Shown: in pieces, positions 10,427 through 23,400 of the stretch
Layout: each line of letters starts with the position of its first letter
Position numbering within the stretch: position 1 is the first letter of the stretch
DNA from: Selaginella moellendorffii
Lineage: Eukaryota > Streptophyta > Lycopodiopsida > Selaginellales > Selaginellaceae
DNA length: 64,000 nucleotides
Direction: 5' to 3'
Assembly: GCF_000143415.4 (NCBI RefSeq)
Contig: NW_003314293.1
Coordinates: forward strand, 602,473-666,472
Program-made: the position numbers and the translations under genes
Notes under the pieces: generated by a model
What the model was told of the DNA's origin: nothing
The model's database searches: none
Seen by the model: the letters and a program-made list of their open reading frames with translations, nothing else

Positions 10427-11688
10427 ATGGCCTTCCTGGCAACAGCAGCAGCGGCAGCAGCAGTGATCACATTCTTCTTTGCCATTGTCAATGTGGATGC
10501 TCACCAGAAGATGTCATCGCACGGGATCATTGGTAAGCAGCAAAGATTTGTGGTCCCAGATTTGAAACACATTCTACATTTTCAGGGAATGCTATGGACG
10601 AATCGTCCGGAACGGTAGTGGTGAGTTTCTAGGCGATCATGTCGCAAGAGCTTGTTAGTGACGACTGCTTTTTCAGTGGAAGGTCGAGAAACAGGGACTT
10701 TACGACTATTTCAAATGCGCGAGCAGCACCAGTAGGAGCAGCAACGCAGGGCATTGCAAGAAACACAGGATCATCCAACGACTTCTTGCCGAATCTCCAA
10801 AGTCGAGTCCAAAGTCTGGATCGGGAACCAAGGCAACATCACCTTCTTCAACGCCAGCATTGGCCACTGCTCCATCCACGAGAGCATCTGCGCCCTCCAC
10901 TGGCACTGTACCAACGGCTCCGGTTGCGTCTCCAGTTGTGTCTCCAGTTGTGACTGTCCCGGTTACGGCTCCAGTGACGTCTCCACCTGTGGCAACTTCT
11001 CCAGTTGCGACACCACCCGTGGTTATTACGGCTCCACCAGTGGCTACTCCAGTTGTAGCTCCTCCTGTCACTACTCCGGTTGTGGCTCCACCCGTGGCGA
11101 CTCCGGTAACGTCACCACCTTTGGCGACTCCAGTGGCGTCTCCACCTTTGGCAACTCCAGTCACTGCTCCGGTTGTCTCTCCACCTTTGGCTACTCCAGT
11201 TACTGCGCCTGTGATAGCTCCTCCAGTCGCGACTCCAGTGTCAACCCCACCAGTGGCTGCTCCAGTCGTTACGCCCGTGGCTGCGCCCGTGGTGACTCCA
11301 GCGCTGGCACCAGTTGCGGTTCCAGTGACAGCTCCAGTCGTGTCCCCGGTTGTTGCTCCCGTGGCGGCTCCAGTTATACCTCCTGCGCCAGTCTCGTCTC
11401 CAGTTGTGGCTCCAGCTCCTTCTCCGAAGAAGCACAAGAGATCCCCGGCGCCAGCTCCAGTTCCAGTCCTGGGACCGCCGGCACCTCCTCTTTCATCACC
11501 GACATCTCCAGCTACCTCAGCGGAAGGCCCTGACTTTGCACCGATCACTACTCCTGTAAGTTCTTGTTCTTCGTTTTTTTTTTGTACATCCTGACTTTGT
11601 CCGCGTTCTCTTTCAGAGTGGAGCTTTAAGATCGATGCCTGGATCGCTACTTCTCATGGCGTTTTCTCTGCTGGTGGTATTTGTGTGA
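10427..11688 (+). CDS. GPI-anchored arabinogalactan-like protein
   Basis: Exon 1 encodes a signal peptide (MAFLATAAAAAAVITFFFAI) cleaved near VDAHQK. After two small introns a short segment reads VVWKVEKQGLYDYFKCASS and NAGHCKKHRI, faintly like the end of a phytocyanin copper domain but far too short to be one. From about residue 90 the protein is almost entirely Pro, Val, Ala, Thr and Ser in repeats such as APVTSPPVATSPVATPP, the kind of sequence that is hydroxylated and glycosylated in arabinogalactan proteins. The last exon (from about 11618) encodes SGALRSMPGSLLLMAF and SLLVVFV-stop, a GPI-anchor signal. The protein would sit at the outer face of the plasma membrane. Other open frames over the repeat on both strands are shadows of its biased codons. 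Confidence 0.8.
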
Positions 11689-14600
11689 TTTGTTTTTGGG
11701 CAGTTTTGGCAATTTTTTTCTTTCTTTTTTATTTTTAAATTTCTTACCAGGGCGTTCTTGCATGATAAAATGTTGAAGTAAAATAATCGTTACCAAACCA
11801 AACATGGATCGAGGTGGCAATAGTTGTTGTAAAAGGCGTTGATTTCAGATTTTATGGGGTGCTTACTAAAATCATAACAAGCAGCAACTAGCTTAGAACC
11901 ATGTAGTCTGTCAGGTTAGCATGATTGTTTGATTGAAACTCAGCTGTCCATCTATATTTTGGATGTAAGCATCCACGCTAATGCTGGATGGAATTGGTTT
12001 GTTATGTTGTTTCACTCTGCAGACAATACACCATTTGAATACAATATATCACCACAAGAGTCTGAAAAATCATCATAGCCCTCCATTTTAATGAGTTAGT
12101 AGCGGAGTTTGCAAATAATTGATTGATTTGCTAGCCAAAGGTAAAAGATTAAGATAAAATATGGTTCTTGGTATTGTTATTATTTTGGCATCTTAATGAT
12201 GAAATCCACACAATAGATTTCTACAAGATAAAAAATCTGACCACAAATGTGGTTTTGCCAACTAACATGTCCAAACCTGAAAGATATACATCAAAATCCT
12301 ATGGTAGGGTGGTTGCACCTTTCATAAGATATAAAACTCTTAATGTCATTAGGTACTCTTCAACAAACTTTTCCAACACAAAATTGTTGTATAGTAAAAT
12401 TTACACTAAACTACCATAGAATACACCTTTAGGAAAACTAATGCATCAAGTGGCTTCACCCTTTATCTTGTTTTATATGTAGTTGAGTTGACAAGTTAGA
12501 ATCAAAAGTTGTTTCATCCAACCTAAATGGTCCTTGTTATTTTTATATTGCAAAATTTATAAGTTTAATTTACCGTCATTAGAATATTGATTATTTTTCT
12601 TACCTTTCTACTTGTTCTTCAGTTGTGAATAATCCACTTTGTAATGCCTAAGCTTGCTGATAACCTTATTTATAATTCTTTATAAAGAGTTTTAACTTCT
12701 TTGACCCTTTGTATCCAAAATAATTACCAGGTTATGATGTTTGTTATTATCTTTGTGTTCTCGATGGTTATCACAACAATCTTAATTGAAAGACTCCTCA
12801 AATGCTTGCAAGATATATACTTTTCATTGTCAAGTTGACAATCTATATCAAAGAGTTCCTCCAAACTTTTTGTAGGCTGTGAATGATAGAAGTGTTCTCT
12901 CACTTTAAAGACCATTTGTTCTAGTTCCTTAATTGGACTATAATTAATTAAAAAGGTAAATTTCTCATTTTAGTCCCCTGCCATTATTCTCCATATCATA
13001 GTGAGGGGCAAAATATAGAGCAAATGCAACCTTAAACTTGTCCATGGCAGAGACTATTAGTGTTTAAAGGCATGAGTGCTTAACAAGAATTTACATGCTT
13101 CTTGCTATTTCTATTCTTATTTTTGCTAAAATTCCAAATAGTTGGCATTCCTTAGCATTTCTTAGTTGCATATTACAGCATATAAAATATCACACATTTA
13201 TTTCATGTTTGTGGAGCTTTTGATAATTCCTATCTTATAAATTGTGGTTACCATCAGAGACTCTCCATAACTAAATTAAAAAAAAACATTTAGAAATTTT
13301 TATATATTTATTGTATTAGAGTTAGGATTAGTTTCTTTCTCAGGGCTATAGCAACATATTAGTGTTTTTTAAAATCTCACTACCCTATATTTTAATTAGA
13401 AACTTATTTTAAAGTAATATTATTTTAATATTTATATTATAGATAGTAATTTTTATTATTAGTAATTATTCTCTTACTTTTAGCTAGGTCTGGGCTAAAA
13501 TTTTATTTTTCTTAAATTATTCATATTCTAATTAAAAACATATAACTGATTATGTGTTTTATCATTTAGGATATTAATAAATTTAGAAAATTAAGGTTTT
13601 AAGAACATTTATATTATATTACGCTGACTTAAACAAAAACTGATGAAAAATATATGAGAATAATCATTAATAATAAAACATTTGCAAAACTATGTAACCT
13701 CTATATTTATAAGAATTATTTTTAGAATTTATTCATTTAATTTTGTAGTAATAAATTAATATTTTCAAAATCCTAATGTTATAAATGTATTAGTATTCCC
13801 AAGTAAAAAAATAGGTTAATAGATTAATAAGTTAGGTATTATTATGATGGTAGAGAAAGGGTGAGGAAGAGCACCAGGTTTAGAAACTTTAATATTTGTA
13901 TTATACTTTGGTGTTTGCAAAACATGGTGAATAGAGCTGTGCTAGAAAGCGGTAAAGCAAGACATGAGAAATTCATGTATTAGAGACAGAAAAATGTTTA
14001 ACTTATGGTTGGATTACCACTTAGATTTTATAGACTATGATCAGGGTTAGCTCAGAGCTTATGTTAAATAATTTAAAACTTTGTTCTTTAAATATAGTAG
14101 GGTTTAGGGTTTAGGGTTTGGATTTCATCCATAGAAAAAGAATGGTTATGTTGACTGGTCCCCAAGGCAATTTCTTCATCCATGCAACTACATATATCCT
14201 TAGAATAATTGCTCATGGGCTTGGGGACTAGAACTATGGGAATTTATTTGTCATGTTCTAGGGTGGTGGGGGGTAAAGATGCTAGTATGAGATTGGAAAC
14301 AACTAACCATTACATAAGGCCCCCAAAATGATTAGCCTCTAGATAATTATGATAGTGAAATAGAACATGATTAATCAATATATCCACCTATGATAAATAC
14401 ATATGGCTATTGTAGTAAAAAATCCCATCTACAAATGAAAAGAGTTTACAAAAATACCACCTTAGCATCTTGAGCTTAAAGAACACTTAATTAAATTCAT
14501 TAAGCATTTTACACATATAATGACAAAATTATATTTGTAGCTATATCACATGACAAACATGAGATAAAGCATCTACCCTTATATTCAATTTCCTTAGATG

Positions 14601-16240
14601 ATTCTAGATAATAAACACCTCAAACTCTATGAATTTAACCCTCCAATGAACTTATATAATATTTAATTCATTCTGTGTGTATATAGATATATAAGACATT
14701 TGTGCTCCATCAATATCACAAACACCACACTATAAAGATAGTGTTTCACTTCTGCAAACCATGAATAACTTTTACACATATGTGAAATATTGCTACTTCA
14801 CAAGATTCAAAGTCCTTTCATTAGAACTCCCCCAATATATAATCATCACACCACAAGTCACGTTATAAGGTTTTGATACATTACCAATGTGAAGCACTAA
14901 ATCTTATTCATTTAACAATTATTTAACACTTTAAACCTCTTATGTCTTTCATTTAAATGGCATATTCAAGCGAATGCAACAACCATGTCAAATAAATAGC
15001 CACCTCCTTAAACTTATGTTAATAGCCAAAAATATTATATAATTTGGCCATTAAAGTTGGTGTAGGGGAATCCTCCACCACAATCAACTTCCTTGAATAT
15101 ATCTTAACATTCATAAATATCACAATATACTTTACCTCTAACTTTATAATTCTTATTTGCTTTTTTTGCATTAATTTTTTTAAATTTGTGTAGATAATGC
15201 TTAAACACCTTTGTTATCAACCAAGTAAATGTAATTAATACATTTGTCAAGTTAAACAACATAAATGTAAACTCAAAATGACTGAAGCTTATGTTGAATA
15301 CCATATTGGAAATAGATATGTTTATCTATCACAATCTTGATATTCACTCCTCATATTAAATTTTAAATTTTGGGGTTATTTAAGATATCATTCATATACA
15401 ATGTTTTTTCTTATTCAAGGCATGATGGTCAATAAATATATGTATTAATCTAGCCTTCTATTAAGAAACATTAGTGTGCCAAATAAAACTTACTTTGCTA
15501 AATAAATCTAAACTTAAATAAATTAACTTATTGTTAAGTTTTTTTATTCCTTTACATAGCTTAGCTAAAATGAATATTAGTAAATTAACTTTGTTTATGG
15601 CTCTAGAATAATTTCATATTCCACATCTTGTAACAAAATCAACCTATAAAAAAGTTTAGATAAAAAAACATTAATAAATTCCATGAGTATTTCCCATGTT
15701 ATTATTTCTCCCTCATATGTTTTTGTTTTTTAAGTCATGAAAAAATACAATGTTGAATTCCATCTCCAAATTACATATATTTGGCACCACTATACTTTCC
15801 CAAGATATGTTTAATATTCCGTTTTATCTCTAAATCCACTATAATAAAATATTTTATAGTGACTTGATATAGATGAAATTTGAAACATATATAAACATGT
15901 TAAACCACAAAACTTAATCCATTTAGTGGTCTAAAATTAAAAAACCATGCATTTATTAAGATTTTCTGGATTATGTTTACATTTTTCTCTTCCAACTTTT
16001 GTTTTGCTATTCGTACATGACTATTTCAACATTCTTTTGAAAACACAATGTTCAAGCGATGATATTATCTTAGGGCTTTTATAAACCTGATCGAAGTTCA
16101 AGCAGTCGGCAATTAACTTGATAACTTGAAGCCCACCACTCTATCATTCTTGCACGAGTTCAAGAAGAAACCGTTGATACTATAGATCAAATTCCCGCAT
16201 AATTACTCAGGTATTCATTCAAGCTAATCGAAGCTTTTTC
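11689..16240. other. AT-rich island, no gene recognised
   Basis: After the arabinogalactan-like gene the composition drops sharply to strongly AT-rich and stays so to about 16.2 kb. Open frames are short. The most protein-like is a minus frame around 12724-12950 (PIKELEQMVFKVREHFYHSQ), which has no family I know. The island may be decayed transposable-element DNA. No terminal repeats could be paired by eye. Confidence 0.5.
14098..14121 (+). repeat. Interstitial telomere-like repeat
   Basis: Three consecutive TAGGGTT units followed by a partial TAGGGTTTGG lie inside the AT-rich island. TTTAGGG is the Arabidopsis-type plant telomere unit. Such short tracts can mark repaired breaks or telomerase-primed insertions. 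Confidence 0.7.
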
Positions 16241-16628
16241 CGGCCCCTTGCAGTCGGCATACAGCGTCCCACTTTCATATGACAAATCATTGCAAGTTTC
16301 AAGCAAATCGTCACAACCCTGCAGTGTCATAGAGAGCTTAATAGCTAGTGATCAGTTTGCAAACTACTTACCAAGCTGCTCTTCCAAAATACCGGTACCA
16401 TGCTTAGAAATAGATAGAACCACACTGCCATGCTACAGAGATTCAAATGTAAGAAGTTAGAACCCAATCCAGCATATGAAAGTTACAAGGACGAAAACAG
16501 CAGCCATGAATGCCAAATTATGATTCCTTTCGTGATTTTCGAGACTTGGACCAAAGAACTTCCAGAGCTGAGTAGATTTTACCTCGAGAATTTAGAGAGC
16601 ACAAACAATGACAACAATGACAGGTCGA

Positions 16629-17008
16629 TCAACCAGTCTTTTTTTGCGTGCTCTCCTTTCCTTGATCCACAGGAACATTGTGTCTCATCACGAATGGAGG
16701 CCGGCATTTCTTCGCCAAGATCTCATTCTGGATCCTCTCCATGTACATCTCCAAAGTCTCCACTTCCACAAGCCTCTTCACCTGCAAAGAATTCACAAAA
16801 TAAACTTCCATTGGCCCAAGAATGTAGCTACCTGCTCGATGAGCCCCAAAACAGTGGGCGTGTTTTTCACCACCACCGAATGCCCTCGCTTTGGAATCCC
16901 CAGCGTCTTCACCAGCGCCGTCCTGTGCTTCTGCTTCGTCCCCGGCAGGCCACGGACGAGCTTCACAACCAAATGCGTGGTCCACGCCGGCTTGCTCATC
17001 GCGCACAA
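16629..17008 (-). CDS. Mitochondrial ribosomal protein uL30
   Basis: Two exons (17008-16832 and 16781-16629) join in phase to about 109 residues. The product opens with MSKPAWTTHLVVKLVRGLPG and KQKHRTALVKTLGIPKRGHS, then VVVKNTPTVLGLIEQ. This is the compact bacterial-type L30 fold with a C-terminal extension that starts KRLVEVETLEMYMERIQNEI. The extension and nuclear location favour the mitochondrial large subunit. The start could be Met1 or Met4 (16999). A telo-box lies about 55 bp upstream. Frames on the opposite strand (16430-17101) are shadows. Confidence 0.8.
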
Positions 17009-17063
17009 TCCCAGAACCTCGAATCGATCGAATCGAAGACGCGAATCGAGAGAAAATACTGTA

Positions 17064-17072
17064 AAACCCTAA
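17064..17072 (+). promoter_or_regulatory. Telo-box upstream of the uL30 gene
   Basis: AAACCCTAA, with a second near-copy (GAACCCTAAAA) at about 17090, lies just upstream of the minus-strand uL30 gene. This placement is well known for plant ribosomal-protein promoters. Confidence 0.55.
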
Positions 17073-17348
17073 ACGAAGAACCGAAAAGAACCCTAAAATG
17101 AGACCCCTGTTTTAGGGCTCTTCCGCAATTTCCGGGACAAGGTAACTTCGAGTTTATATAGCCTTTAGACTTTACAGAAAGCTCTACCTTTATAAGCTAC
17201 CTATAGCTCTCTCTTTCCATCTTTTTTTTCCCTTCTATATAGTGCTCTGGGACCACTGAATGTTTGCCCTGCGTGGTGCCTTCTGTGAGAACTTTTGGAT
17301 CGATCTAGCTGGTGTTCTTCATCATCGAAACTCTTCTCGACCCTTTCT

Positions 17349-18776
17349 CTAGTGCTGCGTCCACTGGATGCTCTTGAGATCCACCCCGTCCTTGACCATC
17401 TCCCACAGCGGGCTCATCTCCCGCAGCTTCTCCACCTGCGTCACCGTCAGCTCGATCGCCCTGTCGATCTCCTCCACCGTCGTGAACCTCCCGATCCCAA
17501 ACCGGATCGAAGTGTGAGCCATGTCCTCGTCCACCCCGAGCGCTCGCAGCACATACGATGGCTCCAAACTCGCGCTCGTACACGCGCTGCCGCTCGACAC
17601 CGCCACCTCCTTCAAGCCCATGAGCAAGCTCTCGCCCTCCACGCACGCGAACGAGAGATTCAAGTTCCCGGCGTAGCGGTGCTCCATGCTGCCGTTCACC
17701 ACCACCGCCTGGAGCTTCGCCGTGAGACCATCGTAGAGCCGCTTCTGCAAGGCCTTGATGTGCTCCTCGTCGTAAGCCATCTCCTTGAGAGCTATGTCGC
17801 AAGCAGCTCCCATCCCCACCGCCAGCGGCGTCGCCACCGTGCCACTGCGAATCCCCCGCTCCTGTCCGCCACCGCTCATCTGTGCTTCCACTCTCACCCT
17901 CGGCCTCCTCCGGAGATAGAGCGCTCCCACGCCTTTGGGTCCGTAGATCTTGTGACCACTCAGCGACATGAGGTCGATCTTCATGTCGTTCACGTTGATC
18001 GGGATCTTCCCGGCGGCCTGAGCCCCATCGGTATGGAAGAAGACTTTGTGCTCGCGGCAGAGCTTGCCGATCTCCTCCACCGGCTGGACGACGCCGATCT
18101 CGTTGTTAACGGTCATGATCGAGACGATGGCGGTGTCGGGCCGGATGGCGGCCTTGAGCTCGCCCAGATCGATCAGCCCATCTTTCTTCACCGGGAGATA
18201 AGTCGCCTCGAATCCCTCCTGCTGGAGGTGGCGGCACGAATCCAGCACGCACTTGTGCTCGGTCTGGGTGGTGATGACGTGCTTCTTCTTCTCCCGGTAG
18301 AAGTGCATCACTCCCTTGAGCGCGATGTTGTTGGACTCGGTTGCCCCGGACGTGAAGATGATCTCTTTCGCGTCGGCGCCGATGAGCGCCGCCACTTGCT
18401 CGCGCGCCTTCTCCACCGCCTCGTCGCTCTCCCACCCATAGAGATGCGTTCTCGAGTGTGGATTGCCAAACTGGTGGAGATAGTAGGGGATCATCGCGTC
18501 AAGAACTCTCGGATCCACCGGCGATGTCGCTTGCATATCCAGATAGAGCGGCCGCCCGGCAATCCTCACCCCCTTCATCTTCACTCCATCTTCGTCCGTG
18601 GAATCGTCGATTGGGGAGGCCGCCGCTGCCGCGGCTGTGGATTGAGACCTACCGCCATAGCCGCTACTCAAGAACAAGGCGCCAGGAGGAGAAGTGGTGG
18701 ATTCTAGCGGCGATGAGTAGCTGAGAGCGCTCCTCCGCCACGCCGCCACCGCCGATCTTGCCGCAAAACGCTTCAT
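17349..18776 (-). CDS. NFS1: Mitochondrial cysteine desulfurase NFS1
   Basis: This intronless 475-residue protein is a PLP enzyme that takes sulfur from cysteine for Fe-S cluster assembly in mitochondria. An Arg/Ser/Ala-rich presequence ([20 protein letters not shown]) precedes the conserved part, which begins [20 protein letters not shown]. Residues 142-150 (TSGATESNN) and 173-175 (EHK) match the PLP site. [14 protein letters not shown] gives the Schiff-base lysine at 276. The flexible-loop catalytic cysteine is in SSGSACTS at 399. It is closer to group I IscS/NFS1 than to the chloroplast SufS type. The gene is divergent from the TPR gene, with 131 bp between start codons. Confidence 0.97.
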   Translation of the reverse strand: MKRFAARSAVAAWRRSALSYSSPLESTTSPPGALFLSSGYGGRSQSTAAAAAASPIDDSTDEDGVKMKGVRIAGRPLYLDMQATSPVDPRVLDAMIPYYLHQFGNPHSRTHLYGWESDEAVEKAREQVAALIGADAKEIIFTSGATESNNIALKGVMHFYREKKKHVITTQTEHKCVLDSCRHLQQEGFEATYLPVKKDGLIDLGELKAAIRPDTAIVSIMTVNNEIGVVQPVEEIGKLCREHKVFFHTDGAQAAGKIPINVNDMKIDLMSLSGHKIYGPKGVGALYLRRRPRVRVEAQMSGGGQERGIRSGTVATPLAVGMGAACDIALKEMAYDEEHIKALQKRLYDGLTAKLQAVVVNGSMEHRYAGNLNLSFACVEGESLLMGLKEVAVSSGSACTSASLEPSYVLRALGVDEDMAHTSIRFGIGRFTTVEEIDRAIELTVTQVEKLREMSPLWEMVKDGVDLKSIQWTQH

Positions 18777-18907
18777 CGCGCGCTCTACAATCCCTAGGTC
18801 ACATTATTGTAAAGGATAAAGGAAGAATCTACTACAGAGAGAATATGCTATTTCTTTCAGGGTATATTTTTTAATTCCAGGCAAGCCCTAAGTTTGATAT
18901 TCTTCTC
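18777..18907. promoter_or_regulatory. Shared divergent promoter region, NFS1 and TPR gene
   Basis: Only 131 bp separate the start codons of NFS1 (minus) and the TPR gene (plus). Both leaders and core promoters must share this space. No clear TATA element stands out for either direction. Confidence 0.5.
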
Positions 18908-20260
18908 ATGGCGCATGGCTGCGCCTGGCGGGAATGTCGTTCGTCGCTAGGGCATTGGAGCTCGGCGATGGGCCGGAGCGATGCGAGGAAGGGAGCTAGG
19001 AGGGGATTGCTGCTGGGAGCATCGATTTTCTTTACAGGGTTATGCGCCGTGGAGAGGCGGACAGCGCTCGCCTGGTTTCCGGCCAAGATCGATGCCGCCA
19101 GGGCTCCACAGCACCCGTTTGATGCTGCCGATCAGAGGCTCAGGAATGCCGCCATGACATTCGAGCAGGCGCTTCGATCGAGCACTGTGAGTCGTGAAAC
19201 TAGTTTTTTCGTTTTGTGATTGAGTGTAATGGTCTTTAAGGTTGAAGAAGAGGAGAGGCTGTGGACGAAAGTGATTGATAGCTGTGAAGGCGTGGATGCC
19301 GAATGGGTTCCTGATATTTTATCTCGGGCTTACGGCAATAGAGGAAATTCACGCAGCAGACAGGCATTCTTCTCAAATATTCTTGAATCAAGCCCAGTGT
19401 TTTTATACATTTTTTTCCTTTTTTGCAGGGAAAAATCCAGGAAGCTCTCGAAGATTATGATCGCTCCATACTTCTGGCTCCGTGAGTAACTCTTGCTTAA
19501 GATTGGCAAGTATGACTACTCTACGTTGATTAGATACGCGGTGGATCCTGTGTTGAACCGAGGAGTAGCGTTGGAAAGTCTGCGCATGTTTGAGAAAGCC
19601 ACGGCAGACTACGTAGCTGTTCTTCAGAGTCAACCAGATGATCCCGCTGCATGGAATAATCTTGGAAATGTTCAGGTGCCTCTTCTTTCTTTGTTTTGAA
19701 TTTCTTCATTGAGTTCAAGTTCACGTGATATTTCTGTAGGGAGCTCTTGGCCGCTGGAGCGAAGCTCTTAAGTGTTATGGAAAGGCCACTAAGCTCTCCC
19801 CTCAATATGCGTTTGCTGCTGGAAACTATGCGTTGGTTAGTGTCATGCTGCTTTGGAAATTTTATGTGCTGTTTACTACTTTCAGGCTCTCTATCAAACA
19901 GGCCGAGAAAATGAAGCAATCAGACAATTTCGATCTCTTTTGAGAAAGTATCCGGAGGTCAGTTCAAGAACATCTTTTGTAACTTTCTGATAACAACTTC
20001 TGATCGACGACAGTTTCCAGATATAAGAGCAGCACTAGCTGTTTCATTGTACGCACAGGGCTCAAGAGCAGAAGCGGAAACCAACTGGTCGCGGCTTGAG
20101 GTCAGAGTCTAATGGCGTTGGAACCAAACGTTAACTTCATTTTCTAACCTTTCAGGATGGACGCTACAAGGATCGAAGCTGGATTCGAAATACTCGCAGA
20201 TGGCCGCCCAAGCTTGCAGATGCTTTGGATGCCTTTCTAGAGATACGGGTGCCAGTTTAA
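18908..20260 (+). CDS. Tetratricopeptide repeat protein, probably organelle-targeted
   Basis: It is read as about eight exons with short introns. The N-terminus is Arg/Ser-rich with a hydrophobic stretch (GLLLGASIFFTGLCAVERR), suggesting an organelle transit or lumenal signal. Then follow TMFEQALRSS-like and GKIQEALEDYDRSILLAP, FEKATADYVAVLQSQPDDPA with WNNLGNVQGALGRWSEAL, KCYGKATKLSPQYAFAAGNY and ALYQTGRENEAIRQFRSLLR, which form TPR helices. The C-terminus ends RRWPPKLADALDAFLEIRVP. TPR proteins scaffold other proteins and the partner is not predictable. Exon edges are by eye, and the Met start at 18908 fits the frame of the presequence. Confidence 0.75.
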
Positions 20261-20430
20261 GCAGGAATCATGTTCTTGACGAAAACAAACTTATAAAGGT
20301 CAGATTCTTCAATGGTTTTCATTGCGGCAGATTTACATATATTAACAGTTGTGTTCTGCAGAGCTGGAAAAGTTGGAAGAATTATCTATGAAGTTAAGTA
20401 GGATAATACGTCGAAGCTATGTCGGGAGCT

Positions 20431-23400
20431 CTATCTGATGAGGCTGTAGGCCAACTCTTCAACAAGGCTATTGAAAATACTTACTTCAACCTCGGCACCA
20501 ATCTTTCGCAAGTCGTTGCTGGTGTCCATCCACTGATCGCTTATATTCACGTCTCTCTCCACCAAGTTCTCGAGGGAGTAGTCGACGGTGTCATATTCGT
20601 GGCGGTACAGGGAGATCGCCTTGTCGATTTCGTGTAGCAAGTATTTCCCCGAAGGAATGGGCCTGATTCCTTCCTTTCCTGTGGTAAGTGATGGACGGTC
20701 ATCCCACAGGTGCTGAAACTTCTGGGACAGGACCTCGTTGACAACGTCGAACAGCATCTGCCTGTGCAACGTCTCCGGGCGTCTTTGTACCTGGGTAAAG
20801 GTTCTGCCAATCTTGAGCTTTCTCTGACTTCGGGAACTTCTTCTCTTTCCAGGTTGACAGGGTGACGGTTCCTCAGAACAGACGTAGTCCTCCTCGAGCT
20901 TGGCAAAGAGATATGGATCGATGGGATAAGTAGGGGAGTGCCAGGCGAATAACGAGCCGAGGGAGTTTGAGAAGCCTGAGGCGTGGATGAGCTTGGAAAT
21001 GTATAGGTGGTCTTGGCTGGTCGGGGAGCAGTGTCGACTTCTGAGGGGTGCCAAGGATGAAAGATCAGCTTTTGCAGCCGCCGGGGAACTAGCAGGAACA
21101 AATTCTTGTTTTTCGGTCGTCGCAAGGTGTCCGACGTTTTGAGTTCTTCCAGACTCGTCCAACTTGAGACGTTCAAGACGCATTTGAAGTTCTGCAAAGC
21201 GAAGCGATGGCTGCTCAGTATGGAACTATCAAGGCTAAGAGGCTGAGGATTTACCTTGCAAGTCGGAACTGGCATCTTCGAAGCTTACAGGACTGGGACT
21301 TTCTTCGATGAACCCCCTCTCCAAGACGGAAACAGGACTTGGTTGCTCGGACTTCTCTGTATGGATATCGGACGACGTCTCGAGATGGTCCAGACCTCCA
21401 GTAATATCGAGGGACAGGAACCTTGGGGACTGATCGAACTGAGCAAAGTAACTCTCGTCAGTGGAGGAAGGATGAATGGCAACGGCAGTTCTTACCTTGT
21501 CGGAATTGCAACGTTCGTAGGAGCCGGCGAGCTGGGCCTCCGTTTTTCTGAAAGTCCGGATGTAGTGGTCTTCGAAGGCAGAGGAGACCGAGTGTTCGAT
21601 CGTCCTGCATGCCACCTGTTGCTTCTCTGGGGACGGCTTGACGAGTTCTGATGCGTCCGAAGGTGTCCGGGTGTGGCTCTTCTTCTTTCCCAGCAGGCTG
21701 CTCTTGAGACTCGAGAATTTTCCTTTGGGAGTCGAAGCAGTCGAAATGCTACTGCTGGCATTATCCGGGATCGATGAACGGCTGCTACTGCAGGAATGTG
21801 TTCGTTCGAGAACTTCGGCTGGCCCCGGACTTTGCTCCTCCACAAGACTGGAAACTGACTTCGACCTTACCAACAGCCTTGGAGAGTCATCGGACGCAGA
21901 TTTCTGACTGTCTCTACTGAAGAGCTTCAACAGCTTACCACCTTTGTGCTTCTTCGGCTGTTCATATTCCTGCTGCTTAGCTGCCGGTACGATCTCAATC
22001 TGGATGCTGACTGACGAATCCCTGGACGACTCATCATCGGACTGATTCGCCTCGGCGGCCAGCTTAAGCTTTTGCATGAGCTGCTTTCGTCCTTCTTTGC
22101 TGCTGACGTTGGCGGCGGGCACTTTGTCCCTGCTGCTCAGCTTTGGCGAGCTCGGCAAGCTTGCGGTGGATTGATAAACTTGGTAGTCCTTCGGATATCT
22201 TCTCGAGGATGGTTCCGATCCTTCGCAACCTCCGACTGCCATCTCAATTCCATCGAAGCTCCAAGTTGAAGCTGCTGCCCGTGATCGAGCTTTACTGTCC
22301 GCCTTCGAGTTCTTCTGCTCCAGCTCTTTGGTGACGTTCTCTCGAACTTGTTTGGCGATCTGCCTGGCCATCTCCCGTGGATCGGTGGTCGACGCGCTAA
22401 CATTCTTCAAGCAGCGGCTCTTCTTCACGCCGTCTTCTGCAAGCTCCATTGAACGTGGAGTGGTGGGAGTCCGTGCTGGAGTGCTGTTCGGTTTCGCGTT
22501 GGGCTTGAGGAGGATGATCTTGCTATCGTCTTGAACTTGGCTTCTTTCGATGCTGCCTTTTCTCTGCTGCTTCTGGACGACTTGCTTCTTTGCGCTACTA
22601 CCCCTGGTAAGGTCGCGATCTTTTTTGGGTTCTACCAACTTCCTGGAGAATCCAATGTTGTCTTGCTGCTGTGTGACGATTTCTTTGGGTGTTCTGTGCA
22701 GAGACCTTGATTTGTTCCTCGCTTCTTCTTCCGCCGCTGCTTCTTTCGCGGCCAAGGCCTGTAAGTCATATACGTGCCTTGCGAAAACAGAGTTTGGTTC
22801 TTGAAGAAATTTGACCAGAAACTCTTTGTTGGATTGCAGGAACTGGATGGCGTCAAGCATCTCCTTCGGCTCCCCGGGTTGACGGTTGGTGTTCGTGACT
22901 GCTTCCAAGAGTTTCTCGGGGACCGAAATGCCAGAATTGCCGACTTTTGCAGCTCTCTGCTTCATCTGAAGTGAGGAGAATTGCTCTTCCATCTGTGACT
23001 TTCGGTGCCGCTGGGCCTGGAACTCTTGCTTCAGTTTCTCGAGCTGCTTCTCCTGTGGATGATCGCGAAACGGCAGCACGTCAAAGAGAAGAAACTCGTC
23101 CTGCTCTGTTCTTGGAGGCCATTCCTTGAGCTTGGAATTGCCGTTGCAGCTGAGTTGCCTTGTCAACTGCTGGTGCCTCACTTGTTCATGGCTGCCGCTG
23201 TAGCGCTCCTTGGTGCTTCTGCTGGTGAGAAGGCTACGTCTTTCTGACGAAAGAAGTTGCAACTCCTCTTGTGAGGTTTGCTTTGAAGTTGCTTGCCGTT
23301 TTAACTGAGGGAGTGGCTGTTCCGCAGGAAGCGTGTCCAAGCCCATCAGTCTGGCAATTACACTCGGCGAGCGGCATCTGCTGTCCATGCTTGCGGCTGA

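Noticed and set aside
12168-12419. 83-codon frame in the AT-rich island as a retrotransposon remnant
   Set aside because: No reverse transcriptase, integrase or long terminal repeat could be recognised around it.
17295-18707. 470-codon plus-strand frame antisense to NFS1
   Set aside because: His/Arg/Leu-rich shadow of a GC-rich gene. NFS1 on the other strand is unmistakable.
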